Origin: Bacteroidales bacterium
Lineage (GTDB): Bacteria > Bacteroidota > Bacteroidia > Bacteroidales > UBA932
Direction: 5' to 3'
Assembly: GCA_017614715.1 (NCBI GenBank)
Contig: JAGABI010000024.1
Location: 1-64,000 of the forward strand
DNA: 64,000 nt
This document shows, in pieces, positions 42,634 through 52,111 of this stretch. Position 1 is the first letter of the stretch, and every line of letters begins with the position of its first letter. The notes under the pieces were generated by a model that saw only the letters and a program-made list of their open reading frames with translations, searched no databases and was not told the DNA's origin. Both the position numbers and the translations under genes were made by a program.

Positions 42634-44109
42634 ATGAACGATTTTTTAGTAGCAGTTGAATTGTGTACCTCCAAGGTTGCCATGGCGGTCGCAGAGGCTG
42701 GATACAACGGTATCCGGGTGATTCACCACAAGGTCGTGCCGGTGTCAAAGGGGATGTCCCGCGGCGATGTTCAGAACACCCAGCGCATTGTGGAGGCCCT
42801 CTCCCGCTGCAAGCGCGACATCGAGGCAGATTTTGGAGAAACCATCACCGACGTTATCCTGTGCGCAGGCAGCCAGAGTCTCCGCACCGTGGAGTACACC
42901 ATGCGCGCAAAGCGCAGCGGCAACAACCTTATCAGCCCTGAAGAGCTGCAGCAATGGCGCCAGCAGGCTTTCCGCGCCGAGACCATGGCGGGCGAAACAG
43001 TGCTGGATGCAATCCCCCAGTCGTATAACATCGACGACAACATCGGCAATCCCCCGGACTCCGTAGAGGGTATGTCGGGCAAGTATATCGAGGCCCGCTA
43101 CCGTCTGATTCTGGGCAAGTCAATTGCAGAAAGGAACAAGCACGATGTGGTGGAGAAATGCGGCATGAAGGTCGTGCGCACGGTACTTTCCCCCATCGGC
43201 AGTGCAATTTCCACCCTGAACGAGAATGAGATGGAGAACGGCGTGGCCATGATTGATATCGGTGCCGGCACCACCGACGTGGTGGTGGTCAAGGACCGTA
43301 TCGTAAGGGCAGTCGGGGTCATCCCCTTCGCCGGCAACACTATCACCAGCGACATCCGTTACCACACATGTCTCACCACAGATGTAGCCGAAATCATCAA
43401 GATGAAATACGGCAACTGCATAGACGAGGGGTTCACGGAGAACAAGAAGCTCGTGATTCAGGGTGTAGGGGGCGGTGAGACCAAGGATGTCTCGCTCGAT
43501 TTCCTGCAGCAGATTGTGGAGGCGCGCGTCAGCGAGATTCTGGAGGCAGCCTACTACCTGATTGAGAAGTCCGGATATATCAACAAGATCCCTACCGGGC
43601 TGGTAATCACCGGAGGTACCGCCTATATGGAGCATATAAAGGAGCTCGCCCGCGCCATAACCGGGATGAGGGTCCGCCTGGCCAACGCACAGGGGAACAT
43701 TTCCGAGGCTTCCCAGCGCAGCTGTTTTGACACTACAGCATGTTCTATAGTGGGGGCGCTGATTGACAGTTTCAACAACGAGAGTGAGATAGATGAGGAA
43801 CACACTGTGAAACGCATAGATGCCAGACCTGCCAGAGAGGCCAGCATTTTCAAAGATCAGGACATTACCCGCCTCTCCCCTCGCGAGCAACGCCGCAGAG
43901 AAAAAGAAGAGAAGCGGCGCCTCAAACAGGAACAGGCCGCAGAGAAAGCCCGACGCAAAGAGGAGGAGCGCAAGGCCAAACAGGCAGAAGATGAAGAGGA
44001 GATAGAAGATGATGAGCCAGAAGATGAGCCTGTACAGGAGCCCAGCAAGATGGAGACACGCTGGGGCGGTTTTATCAAAGAATTATTTGACACAGGAGGA
44101 TCCAACTAG
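42634..44109 (+). CDS. ftsA: Cell division protein FtsA with long charged tail
   Basis: A 491-residue actin-like membrane tether for FtsZ. ATP-fold pieces: FLVAVELCTSKVAMAVAE (phosphate 1), MIDIGAGTTDVVVV (phosphate 2), TGLVITGGTAYMEHI (adenosine). The SHS2-type domain lies between them. After about residue 415 comes a linker of about 60 residues with almost only Lys, Arg, Glu, Asp, Gln and Ala, and then the amphipathic end GGFIKELFD that should bind the membrane. It starts 2 bases after the ftsQ stop. The linker is longer than in FtsA of E. coli. Confidence 0.96.
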   Translation: MNDFLVAVELCTSKVAMAVAEAGYNGIRVIHHKVVPVSKGMSRGDVQNTQRIVEALSRCKRDIEADFGETITDVILCAGSQSLRTVEYTMRAKRSGNNLISPEELQQWRQQAFRAETMAGETVLDAIPQSYNIDDNIGNPPDSVEGMSGKYIEARYRLILGKSIAERNKHDVVEKCGMKVVRTVLSPIGSAISTLNENEMENGVAMIDIGAGTTDVVVVKDRIVRAVGVIPFAGNTITSDIRYHTCLTTDVAEIIKMKYGNCIDEGFTENKKLVIQGVGGGETKDVSLDFLQQIVEARVSEILEAAYYLIEKSGYINKIPTGLVITGGTAYMEHIKELARAITGMRVRLANAQGNISEASQRSCFDTTACSIVGALIDSFNNESEIDEEHTVKRIDARPAREASIFKDQDITRLSPREQRRREKEEKRRLKQEQAAEKARRKEEERKAKQAEDEEEIEDDEPEDEPVQEPSKMETRWGGFIKELFDTGGSN

Positions 44110-44111
44110 TT

Positions 44112-45374
44112 ATGAAAAAGCAATACGATTCCATCATCCCAGACGACTGGATTGAGAAGGGCAACATAATAAAGATAATAGGTGTAGGCGGCGGTGGCAC
44201 CAATGCCGTGACATATATGTACGAGCAGAAGATGGAGCACATCGACTATGTTGTGTGCAACACCGACTTCCAGCACCTCAGCGCCAGTCCTGTGCCGCAG
44301 AAACTGCAGCTGGGCGGCGTAATCACCAAGGGGCTGGGTGCCGGCACCGATTTCCTGGTCGGCAAGAAAGCTGCCACCGAATCGCTCGACGACATCAACA
44401 ACATTCTGGGAGGCACCAATGAGATGGTGTTTATTACCTGCGGCATGGGTGGCGGCACCGGCACCGGGGCAGCCCCTGTAATTGCAGAGGCAGCCAAGAG
44501 CAAGGGCCTCCTGACCGTAGCTGTTGTCACCATCCCCTTCCGCGACGAAGGTCCCGACGCAATGTATCGCGCCACAGAAGGTATCCGCGAGTTGAGCCGT
44601 CACGTGGATTCACTCATTATCATAGACAACCAGAAGTTGTACGACGTATATCCCGACCTGAAATTCTTCGATGCCCTGGACCGCGCCAACGAGGTGTTGG
44701 CCACCGCAGTGAAGAGCATTACCGACATCATCTCATGCCGTGGCCTCATCAACGTCGACTTTGCGGACGTAAAGAGGATCATGAAGGACAGCGGCATGGC
44801 GTTTATGGGTATCGGCACCGGCGAGGGTACTGAACGCGCCCGCAACGCAGTGGAGAGCGCCCTTACATCTCCGCTGATGAGCAACTGCGATATCTCCAAG
44901 GCAAGCAAGGCGCTGGTGAACATAACCGCAAGCGAGCTCCGCGTGGAGGAGAAGCAGCAGATAATGGATTACGTGAACAGCGCCACCGGCGGAGCAAGCA
45001 ACTTCAAGTGCGGAGTGGTGCGCGATGACACCTTTGGCGGCAAGATATCCGTGACCATTGTGGCCACCGGCTACGACATGACAGACCTGCCCCAGGTTGA
45101 CCTGGACAGCGTGAACCGCGACAAGATAATCGTAGTTGACATAAACGACGAGGATTTGAGCTTCATACGCCACGGCCTCCCCATCAGCAGCGGGGACATG
45201 GTGTCGGTAACCAAGCGCGACCGCTACAACGGCAAACCCGCGCTGGTTGTGGACAATTCTGAGGACCTGCAGCAGAAAGAGAGCGAGACCGCATTTGACC
45301 GCCGCGACCGGATGCTGCGCAAACAACGTCAGGAACAGATAATGCAGAACTTTGAAAAACAAGCTGAACAATAA
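44112..45374 (+). CDS. ftsZ: Cell division protein FtsZ
   Basis: A 420-residue tubulin-like GTPase forming the Z ring. The N-terminal domain has VGGGGTNAVTYMYE, the tubulin signature MGGGTGTGAAPVIAEAAK near 112-129, and the T7-type loop VNVDFADVKRIMKDSG-like segment (INVDFADVKRIMKDSGMAF). The C-terminal linker is short and the end is strongly charged (FDRRDRMLRKQRQEQIMQNF). I do not see a plain IPAFLR-type terminal peptide; TAFDRRDRMLRKQ is the closest. It closes the cluster, and rpiB starts 1 base after it. Confidence 0.98.
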   Translation: MKKQYDSIIPDDWIEKGNIIKIIGVGGGGTNAVTYMYEQKMEHIDYVVCNTDFQHLSASPVPQKLQLGGVITKGLGAGTDFLVGKKAATESLDDINNILGGTNEMVFITCGMGGGTGTGAAPVIAEAAKSKGLLTVAVVTIPFRDEGPDAMYRATEGIRELSRHVDSLIIIDNQKLYDVYPDLKFFDALDRANEVLATAVKSITDIISCRGLINVDFADVKRIMKDSGMAFMGIGTGEGTERARNAVESALTSPLMSNCDISKASKALVNITASELRVEEKQQIMDYVNSATGGASNFKCGVVRDDTFGGKISVTIVATGYDMTDLPQVDLDSVNRDKIIVVDINDEDLSFIRHGLPISSGDMVSVTKRDRYNGKPALVVDNSEDLQQKESETAFDRRDRMLRKQRQEQIMQNFEKQAEQ

Positions 45375-45375
45375 T

Positions 45376-45810
45376 ATGGCAACAGTTGGGATGGCCTGCG
45401 ACCATGCAGGTTACGAACTCAAGGAATATATCAAAGGTATCCTCACCCAGGAAGGGTACCAGGTTACCGATTTCGGCACCCACTCTACCGCAAGCATGGA
45501 TTATCCCGACACCGCACATCCCCTGGCCGATGCGGTTGAGAACGGCAGGGTTGATTTCGGGGTGGCGATGTGCGGCAGCGGCAACGGCATCACAATGACC
45601 CTCAACAAGCACCAGGGGGTGCGGGCAGCACTCTGCTGGGATCCGGAGATAGCCTCGCTGGCAAAGCGTCACAACAACGCCAACATCCTCTCTATGCCGG
45701 CCCGCTTCATCTCCAAAGAAGAGGCTGTGGCCATTCTCGAGGCCTATCTGAACGCGGAGTTCGAGGGGGGGCGTCACCAGAACAGGATTGATAAGATTCC
45801 CTGCAGATAG
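45376..45810 (+). CDS. rpiB: Ribose-5-phosphate isomerase B
   Basis: A 144-residue RpiB interconverting ribose 5-phosphate and ribulose 5-phosphate. It starts ATVGMACDHAGYELKEY, with GTHSTASMDYPDTAHPLADAV and MCGSGNGITMTLNKHQGVRAA carrying the active-site Cys. Start ATG 45376 is 1 base after the ftsZ stop; the frame extends 8 codons back without a good start. It probably rides on the dcw transcript. Confidence 0.96.
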   Translation: MATVGMACDHAGYELKEYIKGILTQEGYQVTDFGTHSTASMDYPDTAHPLADAVENGRVDFGVAMCGSGNGITMTLNKHQGVRAALCWDPEIASLAKRHNNANILSMPARFISKEEAVAILEAYLNAEFEGGRHQNRIDKIPCR

Positions 45811-45868
45811 GTCTGTGACAGGCGCCACTATAATCGACCGCAACTTTACCGGCCCCCTGTCGGAATCG

Positions 45869-46573
45869 ATGGAGAGCTATCCGGACGGCTTGATCATAGT
45901 GTTGGACAAGCCGCTCAACTGGACTAGCGCCGATGCGGTGCGGAAGATAAAGTTCACCCTTCAGAAACATTTCCACCAGAAAAAAATTAAGGTGGGGCAC
46001 GCCGGCACGCTGGACCCCCTGGCCACAGGTCTTCTTATGATATGTGTGGGCAAAGCCACCAAGATTTCTGAACAGCTGCAGTCGCACACCAAGGAGTATG
46101 TGGCCACAATAGAGTTTGGCGCCACCACGCCGAGCTATGACCTGGAGAAGGAGATTGACGCGACTTATCCCTGCGACCAAATAACAAAAGAGGGCCTGAA
46201 GGCGGCCCTCGATGGGTTTATCGGTGAGCAGGAGCAGATACCGCCCATTTTTTCCGCAAAGATGATAAACGGGGTGAGGGCATACGAATACGCCCGCGCC
46301 GGCGAACCGGTGGAGGTAAAGCCGGCCACCATAACCATTGAGGAGGCTGAACTTCTCGGATTCGGCCCGGCATCCTCCGGCCGCCCCCAGGCCAGCATCC
46401 GCCTCAGGTGCAGCAAGGGAACTTATATCCGCTCGTTTGCACGGGATTTAGGCCTCGCTGTTGGCAGCGGCGCCCACCTGACCGCCCTCAGACGCACATT
46501 ATCGGGTGATTTTGAAATAAATAACGCTATTTCTTTGGAATATTTCCTTTCATCGCATACTTTTGCGGTTTGA
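45869..46573 (+). CDS. truB: tRNA pseudouridine-55 synthase
   Basis: A 234-residue enzyme making pseudouridine 55 in the T loop of tRNA. The catalytic Asp49 lies in GHAGTLDPLATGLL; other motifs are KEYVATIEFGATT, QIPPIFSAKMINGVRAYEYAR and RCSKGTYIRSFARDLG. The ATG at 45869 gives MESYPDGLIIVLDKPLNWTS, the standard N-terminus; the frame is open 27 codons further with only TTG or GTG starts, and the TTG would overlap rpiB. The extra 58 bases after rpiB show nothing else. Confidence 0.93.
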   Translation: MESYPDGLIIVLDKPLNWTSADAVRKIKFTLQKHFHQKKIKVGHAGTLDPLATGLLMICVGKATKISEQLQSHTKEYVATIEFGATTPSYDLEKEIDATYPCDQITKEGLKAALDGFIGEQEQIPPIFSAKMINGVRAYEYARAGEPVEVKPATITIEEAELLGFGPASSGRPQASIRLRCSKGTYIRSFARDLGLAVGSGAHLTALRRTLSGDFEINNAISLEYFLSSHTFAV

Positions 46574-46588
46574 TTACCGAAGTAGCGC

Positions 46589-47638
46589 ATGAAACAAAAA
46601 GAATTCGAATTCCCTCTCACCCTGGATCAAATTGCCAAGTATCCCTCTGAAGAGCGGGACGAATGCCGCCTTATGGTGCTCCATAAGGATACCGGCGAGA
46701 TAGAACACCGCATTTTCAAGGATCTTATTGAATATCTGGACGAGGGCGACCTGTGCGTCTTCAACGACACTAAGGTCTTCCCCGCGAAACTCTACGGCAA
46801 CAAAGAGAAAACCGGCGCAGAGATTGAGGTATTCCTGCTGCGCGAACTCAATCAGGAGCAGCACCTCTGGGATGTCCTAGTGGATCCCGCCCGCAAGATC
46901 CGCATAGGCAACAAGCTCTATTTCGGCGATGACAACTCTCTTGTGGCAGAGGTGATTGACAACACCACCTCCCGCGGACGCACCCTCCGTTTCCTCTTCG
47001 ACGGCCCGTACAGTGAATTCAAGAAGGCACTCTACTCCATCGGCTCACTGCCGGTTCCCAAATGGATCCGTCCCCGCGCAGAAGAGATTGACAAGGAGCG
47101 CTTCCAGACCATCTATGCAAAGAACGAGGGGGCCGTGGCGTCTCCCGCAGCCGGTCTCCACTTTAGCAAAATATTATTCAAGAGACTGGAAATCAAGGGT
47201 GTGGAGCAGGCTTTCATAACCCTTCACATGGGCAATGCCCACTTCCATACCGTGGATGTGGAGGACCTCTCCAAACACAAGATGGACAGCGAGCCGCTCT
47301 TTATTTCTGAAGAGACCGCGCAGAAGGTGAACTCCACCAAGCGCGCCGGACACAGGGTAGTTGCAGTGGGCATCACCGTGCTCCGCGGCCTGGAGACCTT
47401 TGTGACCACCACCAAAGAGATAGAGGAGTTTGAGGGCTGGACCAACAAGTTCATCTTCCCTCCCTACAAATGCTCCATCCCCGATGCCCTGATTTCCAAT
47501 TTCCATCTTCCAAAATCGACAATGCTGATGAATGTTGCTGCTTTTGGAGGATACCGCAACGTGATGCACGCATACGAGGTGGCGCTGCAGGAGGGCTACA
47601 AATTCGGCACCTACGGCGACGCAATGCTGATTATCTGA
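46589..47638 (+). CDS. queA: S-adenosylmethionine:tRNA ribosyltransferase-isomerase
   Basis: A 349-residue QueA that transfers the ribosyl part of SAM to preQ1 in tRNA, making epoxyqueuosine. Family motifs: [71 protein letters not shown] and [15 protein letters not shown]. It is 15 bases after truB; both act on tRNA. No tgt or queG is present here. Confidence 0.97.
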   Translation: MKQKEFEFPLTLDQIAKYPSEERDECRLMVLHKDTGEIEHRIFKDLIEYLDEGDLCVFNDTKVFPAKLYGNKEKTGAEIEVFLLRELNQEQHLWDVLVDPARKIRIGNKLYFGDDNSLVAEVIDNTTSRGRTLRFLFDGPYSEFKKALYSIGSLPVPKWIRPRAEEIDKERFQTIYAKNEGAVASPAAGLHFSKILFKRLEIKGVEQAFITLHMGNAHFHTVDVEDLSKHKMDSEPLFISEETAQKVNSTKRAGHRVVAVGITVLRGLETFVTTTKEIEEFEGWTNKFIFPPYKCSIPDALISNFHLPKSTMLMNVAAFGGYRNVMHAYEVALQEGYKFGTYGDAMLII

Positions 47639-47728
47639 TTTTAAAAACAGACATAAACCGGCGGATTTCCCGCAAATATCCGCCCCGATAATCCCGTTTG
47701 ACTACATTGCGAGTAAAAACGCAATTGG

Positions 47729-48841
47729 ATGAGACGGGATTATTTGATTGACACCGCCACTCTGGCGGGTTGTTTCGAGGGGAACAGCTCCCCCGCAAAG
47801 GAGATTCTTGAGACGTTTGGCAGTGCCACCGCAATATTCGAGCTGGGGCAACGTGAGGCAGTGAAGGTATTCCCGCCCCTAGAGCGGATTGCCGGCAAGC
47901 TGTTCAGCCGTCATACCGCCGACCAGGCGGCCCGCGACATAGACTGGGCGCTGGACCACCATGTGGATATAATTGCCTCAACCGACAGCGATTATCCCCG
48001 GCGGCTGAAGCAGTGCCCCGATGCCCCCCTTCTGTTATACAAAAAAGGGAGCTGCGATTTCTCGCGGCCCCGGTTCGCGGCAATTGTGGGTACCCGGGCC
48101 AGCACCCAATACGGCAGGCGATACTGCGAGCGGATTGTGGAAGGACTCTCCGCACTGAAGGTCAAGCCTGTGATAGTGAGCGGCATGGCGCTGGGTATTG
48201 ATACCCACGCCCACACCTTTGCCATGAAATACGGCCTCGATACCGTAGCGGTGATGGGCACCGGATTCAACACCATCTACCCCGCTGCCAACGAGCGTCT
48301 AGCAGAGCAGATCATTGAGGGGCACGGGGCGCTGGTGAGCGAGTTTTCCCCCTTCACCCCCTCCTATCCCATCAATTTTGTCAGGCGCAACCGGATAATT
48401 GCCGGACTGGCCGATTGCACGCTTGTGGCTGAGTCCAAGGTGAAGGGGGGAGGCCTGATTACCGCCGCCATGGCCCTGGATTACAACCGCAGCGTATTTG
48501 CCATACCCGGGCGGATAGACGATATTACCTTTCGCGGATGCAATGCACTGATAGAGGATAATGTAGCAGCAATCGTCACCGGGGCCGAATCCATTATCAA
48601 GGCCATGGGCTGGGATGTGACCGACCCCAGCCTGCCCCTCTCCTTTGCCGACTCCACCGCAGAGCAGGACCCGGCCAAGCGGGAGATTCTCAGTTATCTG
48701 GCTGAACACCCCGAATCTGACATCAACGATATAGCCCTTGCCCTCTCCTCCACCCCCAGGGCAATCGCCCTCCCCCTGCTGGAACTCGAACTCTCGGGTG
48801 CCATTTGCATAGTCTCCGGCAACAAGTATTCCGCGAAATAG
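47729..48841 (+). CDS. dprA: DNA-processing protein DprA
   Basis: A 370-residue single-strand DNA-binding protein that loads RecA on incoming DNA during transformation. The N-terminal SAM-like part (about 1-75) precedes the Rossmann-like domain with IVGTRASTQYGRRYCE, VSGMALGIDTHAH, TVAVMGTGFNTIYPAANERL and GGLITAAMALDYNRSVFAIPG. A C-terminal winged-helix segment (about 305-370) completes the standard architecture. 90 bases after queA. Natural competence is rarely shown in Bacteroidales, though dprA is widely conserved. Confidence 0.94.
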   Translation: MRRDYLIDTATLAGCFEGNSSPAKEILETFGSATAIFELGQREAVKVFPPLERIAGKLFSRHTADQAARDIDWALDHHVDIIASTDSDYPRRLKQCPDAPLLLYKKGSCDFSRPRFAAIVGTRASTQYGRRYCERIVEGLSALKVKPVIVSGMALGIDTHAHTFAMKYGLDTVAVMGTGFNTIYPAANERLAEQIIEGHGALVSEFSPFTPSYPINFVRRNRIIAGLADCTLVAESKVKGGGLITAAMALDYNRSVFAIPGRIDDITFRGCNALIEDNVAAIVTGAESIIKAMGWDVTDPSLPLSFADSTAEQDPAKREILSYLAEHPESDINDIALALSSTPRAIALPLLELELSGAICIVSGNKYSAK

Positions 48842-48858
48842 CTAAATTCGCGGGAATT

Positions 48859-49629
48859 ATGATTGACACACATTCCCACATATACGACGAGGCCTACAAG
48901 GAGGATTTTGACGAGATGATCTCCCGGGCGAGGGAAACCGGCGTCGAGCGGCTGGTCATGCCGGGCATCGACTCCTCCTGCCACGATGACATGGTGGCGT
49001 GCGCCGACGCCCTGCCAGGGTTTGCATATCCCGCAATCGGACTTCATCCTACAGAAATCGGGGAGAACTGGCGTGAAGAGTTGCAATTCGTTTACGATCA
49101 TTTTGACGACCGCCCCTGGGTCGCCATCGGCGAGATAGGGATGGACCTGTACTGGAGCAGGGAGTATCAGAAAGAGCAGATGGAGGTTTTCTGCGCCCAG
49201 CTCTCCCTTGCCGCAGAGAAAGACCTGCCGGTGATTATCCATGCCAGGGAGGCTACGGAGGAGATTTTCGAGTGCCTGCGGCGGGTGGCAAAACCGCTGC
49301 GGGGGTCGTTCCACGCCTTTACCGGGAGCTACGAGACCTATAGGCGGATCAAGGCCGCAGGCGACTTTTACGTGGGCATTGGCGGGGTGGTGACCTTCAA
49401 GAACGCCCACATAGCCCAGGCGGTGGAGCGTATCCCGCTGGAGGATATCCTGTTGGAGACCGACGCCCCCTACCTGACCCCTGTCCCCTACCGCGGAAAG
49501 CGCAACGAGAGTGCCTACGTGCGCTATGTTGCGGAAAAAATCGCGGCGGTCAAAGGGGTTGCATTCGAGGTCGTAAACAGGGTCACGACGGAGAATGCCG
49601 CAGATTTATTTCGCTTTTTCAAAAAATAA
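48859..49629 (+). CDS. tatD: TatD-family metal-dependent hydrolase/DNase
   Basis: A 256-residue TIM-barrel metal hydrolase of the TatD family, with 3'-5' exonuclease activity reported for relatives. Metal ligands are visible in MIDTHSHIYD, GEIGMDLYW, IIHAREATEE, FHAFTGSYET and LLETDAPYLTPVPYRGKRNE. ATG 48859 is the start; it lies 17 bases after the dprA stop, so dprA and tatD are likely one operon, a sensible pairing for DNA handling. Confidence 0.94.
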   Translation: MIDTHSHIYDEAYKEDFDEMISRARETGVERLVMPGIDSSCHDDMVACADALPGFAYPAIGLHPTEIGENWREELQFVYDHFDDRPWVAIGEIGMDLYWSREYQKEQMEVFCAQLSLAAEKDLPVIIHAREATEEIFECLRRVAKPLRGSFHAFTGSYETYRRIKAAGDFYVGIGGVVTFKNAHIAQAVERIPLEDILLETDAPYLTPVPYRGKRNESAYVRYVAEKIAAVKGVAFEVVNRVTTENAADLFRFFKK

Positions 49630-49646
49630 TTCTTAACTTGCAGCAC

Positions 49647-49654
49647 TATATTTG
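49647..49654 (+). promoter_or_regulatory. Putative exbB operon promoter (-7 element)
   Basis: TATATTTG matches TAnnTTTG and lies 40 bases before the exbB ATG, followed by an A/T-rich leader. A -33 TTTG is not evident. Confidence 0.55.
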
Positions 49655-49694
49655 TTAACAACGCAAAATCTATATTATCATTAATTAAAAACCT

Positions 49695-50510
49695 ATGAAA
49701 AAAGTTTTCATGTTTTTGGCAGTAGCAGGTCTTCTGACTTTCACTGCTTTCCAATCAGTCAAGGCTCAAGATGAACCGGCTGCAACCGAACAAACCGCAA
49801 GCGCGGCTACCGAAGACGAAGTGGCAGCACCTGCACTCGAGGCAGCTCCCGTTAATCCGTTCGAGGCTACCGGCAGCGACAAGCCTCTGCACCAGCAGCT
49901 CAAAGCTAAGTTTATCGAGGGTGGCGCAGGCTTCATGGCATTGGTATTGATCTGCCTTATCCTGGGTCTGGCTATCGCAATCGAGAGAATCATCACTCTC
50001 AACCTTGCCCAGACTAACACCAACAAGCTTCTCAATAGTGTTGAGGACGCTATCAAGAAGGGTGATATTGAGAAGGCTAAGGAGGTTTGCCGCAATACCC
50101 GCGGCCCTGTTGCAAGCATCTTCTACCAGGGTCTCATCCGTATGGACCAGGGCGTTGAAAACGTAGAGAAAGCCGTTACCTCATATGGTTCCGTTCAGAT
50201 GGCCCAGCTGGAGAAGGGTCTCTCCTGGATCTCCCTCTTCATCGGTATCGCCCCGATGCTCGGATTCCTCGGTACTGTGATTGGTCTGATCCAGGCATTC
50301 GATGCTATCGAGGTTGCAGGTGATATCTCCCCGAACCTGGTGGCAGGCGGTATGAAAGTCGCCCTGATTACCACCGTCGGCGGTCTGGTTGTTGCCATCA
50401 TCCTTCAGTTGTTCTATAACTACCTTATCTCCAAGATCGACACTATCGTGGCTCAGATGGAGGACGCTTCCATCAGCTTCGTTGACCTGCTGGTTAAATA
50501 TCAGAAATAA
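49695..50510 (+). CDS. exbB: ExbB/TolQ/MotA-family proton channel protein
   Basis: A 271-residue inner-membrane protein that, with ExbD, uses the proton gradient to drive TonB or a Tol-like system. An N-terminal signal-like hydrophobic segment (about 5-24) and an Ala/Glu/Pro/Thr-rich stretch precede three helices: about 75-97 (MALVLICLILGLAIAIERI), 180-205 (SLFIGIAPMLGFLGTVIGLI, the family signature) and 220-245. The cytoplasmic loop (about 100-175) is the standard helical bundle. First gene of a four-gene operon. Confidence 0.93.
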   Translation: MKKVFMFLAVAGLLTFTAFQSVKAQDEPAATEQTASAATEDEVAAPALEAAPVNPFEATGSDKPLHQQLKAKFIEGGAGFMALVLICLILGLAIAIERIITLNLAQTNTNKLLNSVEDAIKKGDIEKAKEVCRNTRGPVASIFYQGLIRMDQGVENVEKAVTSYGSVQMAQLEKGLSWISLFIGIAPMLGFLGTVIGLIQAFDAIEVAGDISPNLVAGGMKVALITTVGGLVVAIILQLFYNYLISKIDTIVAQMEDASISFVDLLVKYQK

Positions 50511-50551
50511 CATTCTGGGTAGAATTATTAACAATTGAAAACAACAAGACA

Positions 50552-50968
50552 ATGAAACTGGCTAAATATTTAAAATGGATCCTTCTGGGTATCTCTGCGA
50601 TATTGCTGGTTGTTTTCTTCCTCCTGCCGCACAATAGCGCAAGCGACGCGATGGTGGATACCTATATTTTCTGGGCATACATCCTCGTGGCTATCTCGCT
50701 GATACTTGTGCTGGTCTTCCTGCTCATCGACGTCAGCAAGTCCAAGAAGAGCTTGATAGCATTTCTTGCGATTATCGTCGGTGCTGTGGCGCTGGTAGCC
50801 ATTTGCTGGATGCTGGCTCCCGGCGGAGAGGTTGCAACAAACGCTGCTTACACCCCGAAGGTATCGAAATTCTCAGATGCTGCACTCTACGTCACTTATG
50901 TGATGGTGGCTGCATCTATTTTGGCTATTGTGGCATCTGCCATCAGCAACGCTATCAAGAATCGTTAA
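50552..50968 (+). CDS. Small four-helix membrane protein of the ExbB/ExbD operon
   Basis: A 138-residue membrane protein with four hydrophobic helices (about 9-26, 38-60, 67-88 and 108-133) and little else. I do not recognise a named family. It sits between exbB (41 bases before) and the first exbD (12 bases after), so it probably belongs to the proton-channel complex or its assembly. Confidence 0.75.
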   Translation: MKLAKYLKWILLGISAILLVVFFLLPHNSASDAMVDTYIFWAYILVAISLILVLVFLLIDVSKSKKSLIAFLAIIVGAVALVAICWMLAPGGEVATNAAYTPKVSKFSDAALYVTYVMVAASILAIVASAISNAIKNR

Positions 50969-50980
50969 TAAGAAAGTAAA

Positions 50981-51562
50981 ATGGCATCAAAAAAGACTCC
51001 CGAAATAAATGGAAGCTCAATGGCCGACATCGCTTTCATTGCGTTGATATTCTTCCTGATGGTTACGACTATGGACCAGGAGAAGGGTCTCCCCCGTCGT
51101 CTCCCCCCCATGCCTGATGAAAACATGAAGCTGGAGAACGAGAAGGTGAACCGTCGTAACATCGTGATTGTGAAGATCAACGTCAATGACCGCGTATTTG
51201 CCGGGGATGAACCTATAGATGTCAGTCAACTTAAAGATAAGATTGTAGAGTTCCTCACCAACCCCAACAACGACCCCAACCTTCCCGAGAAGGTCGTGAA
51301 AGATATCCAGGGTTACGGACCGTATCCCGTATCAAAGGGTGTGATTTCTCTGCAGAACGACCGTGGCACGACGTACAGCAAGTATATCGCCGTACAGAAT
51401 GAATTGGTCAAGGCCATAAACGAGATCAGGGATGAGTTCTCCGTTGCCAACTATGGCAAGAAGTACGCCCAGCTCGATGATGACAAACAGAAAATCGTGC
51501 GTAAATGTATCCCGCAGCAGATTTCTGAGGCCGAGCCCAAGGATACCAAACTACAGAAATAG
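50981..51562 (+). CDS. exbD: ExbD/TolR-family protein 1
   Basis: A 193-residue bitopic protein. The cytoplasmic start INGSSMADIAFIALIFFLMVTT has the membrane helix with the essential Asp (ADIAF, Asp17), which carries protons. The periplasmic part (about 40-193) is longer than E. coli ExbD. Works with ExbB. Two exbD paralogues in tandem are usual in Bacteroidota. Confidence 0.92.
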   Translation: MASKKTPEINGSSMADIAFIALIFFLMVTTMDQEKGLPRRLPPMPDENMKLENEKVNRRNIVIVKINVNDRVFAGDEPIDVSQLKDKIVEFLTNPNNDPNLPEKVVKDIQGYGPYPVSKGVISLQNDRGTTYSKYIAVQNELVKAINEIRDEFSVANYGKKYAQLDDDKQKIVRKCIPQQISEAEPKDTKLQK

Positions 51563-51574
51563 GAGGTTTACAGT

Positions 51575-52039
51575 ATGGCTACATTCAAGAAAAGTGGTAA
51601 AAAATCCATTCCGGCCATCTCGACCGGTTCACTGCCCGATATCGTGTTCATGATCTTGCTCTTCTTTATGGTGACCACAACTATGCGTCAGACAGAGCAT
51701 ATGGTTATGGTATCTCTGCCTGCAGCTAGCGAAATATCCAAGTTGGAGCGCAAGGACCTGTCCAGCTACATCTATGTTGGTACTCCTTTGAAGAAGTATC
51801 AGGGCAAGTATGGCACAGACAGCCGTATCCAGCTCAACGACTCTTTCCGCACCGTAGATGAGATCCGCGATTTCGTTGCATCGGAGCGTGAGAACCTCTC
51901 TGAGCAGGACCGTCCGTTCATGACCGTTTCCATCAAAGCTGACAAGGACACCCGCATGGGTATCATCACAGACATCAAACAAGAGCTTCGCCGCTGCAAC
52001 GCGCTTAAGATTCTTTATGGCGCAAATGCAGTTGAATAG
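51575..52039 (+). CDS. ExbD/TolR-family protein 2
   Basis: A 154-residue paralogue of the preceding ExbD. The helix IVFMILLFFMVTTTM follows the conserved Asp (LPDIVF). The periplasmic part ends with the ExbD-like MGIITDIKQELRRCNALKI. A strong Shine-Dalgarno sequence, AGGAGGT (51561-51567), overlaps the previous stop codon and lies 7 bases before the ATG. A hairpin terminator ends the operon; no tonB follows. Confidence 0.92.
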   Translation: MATFKKSGKKSIPAISTGSLPDIVFMILLFFMVTTTMRQTEHMVMVSLPAASEISKLERKDLSSYIYVGTPLKKYQGKYGTDSRIQLNDSFRTVDEIRDFVASERENLSEQDRPFMTVSIKADKDTRMGIITDIKQELRRCNALKILYGANAVE

Positions 52040-52059
52040 GCTTATGTACATAATTTAAG

Positions 52060-52098
52060 AGGAGTGGGTGGCATGTATTTGTTGCCCACTTCTTTTTA
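52060..52098 (+). terminator. Terminator of the exbB-exbD operon
   Basis: A 14-position stem (52060-52073 with 52080-52093, several G-U pairs), loop TGTATT and a T-run (TTTTT). It lies 20 bases after the second exbD stop and 14 bases before the alkaline phosphatase start. Confidence 0.85.
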
Positions 52099-52111
52099 AA
52101 CTACCAATCAG

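Noticed and set aside
47660..47684. 7-pair inverted repeat between queA and dprA as a terminator
   Set aside because: Short stem, 11-base loop and no U-tract on either strand.
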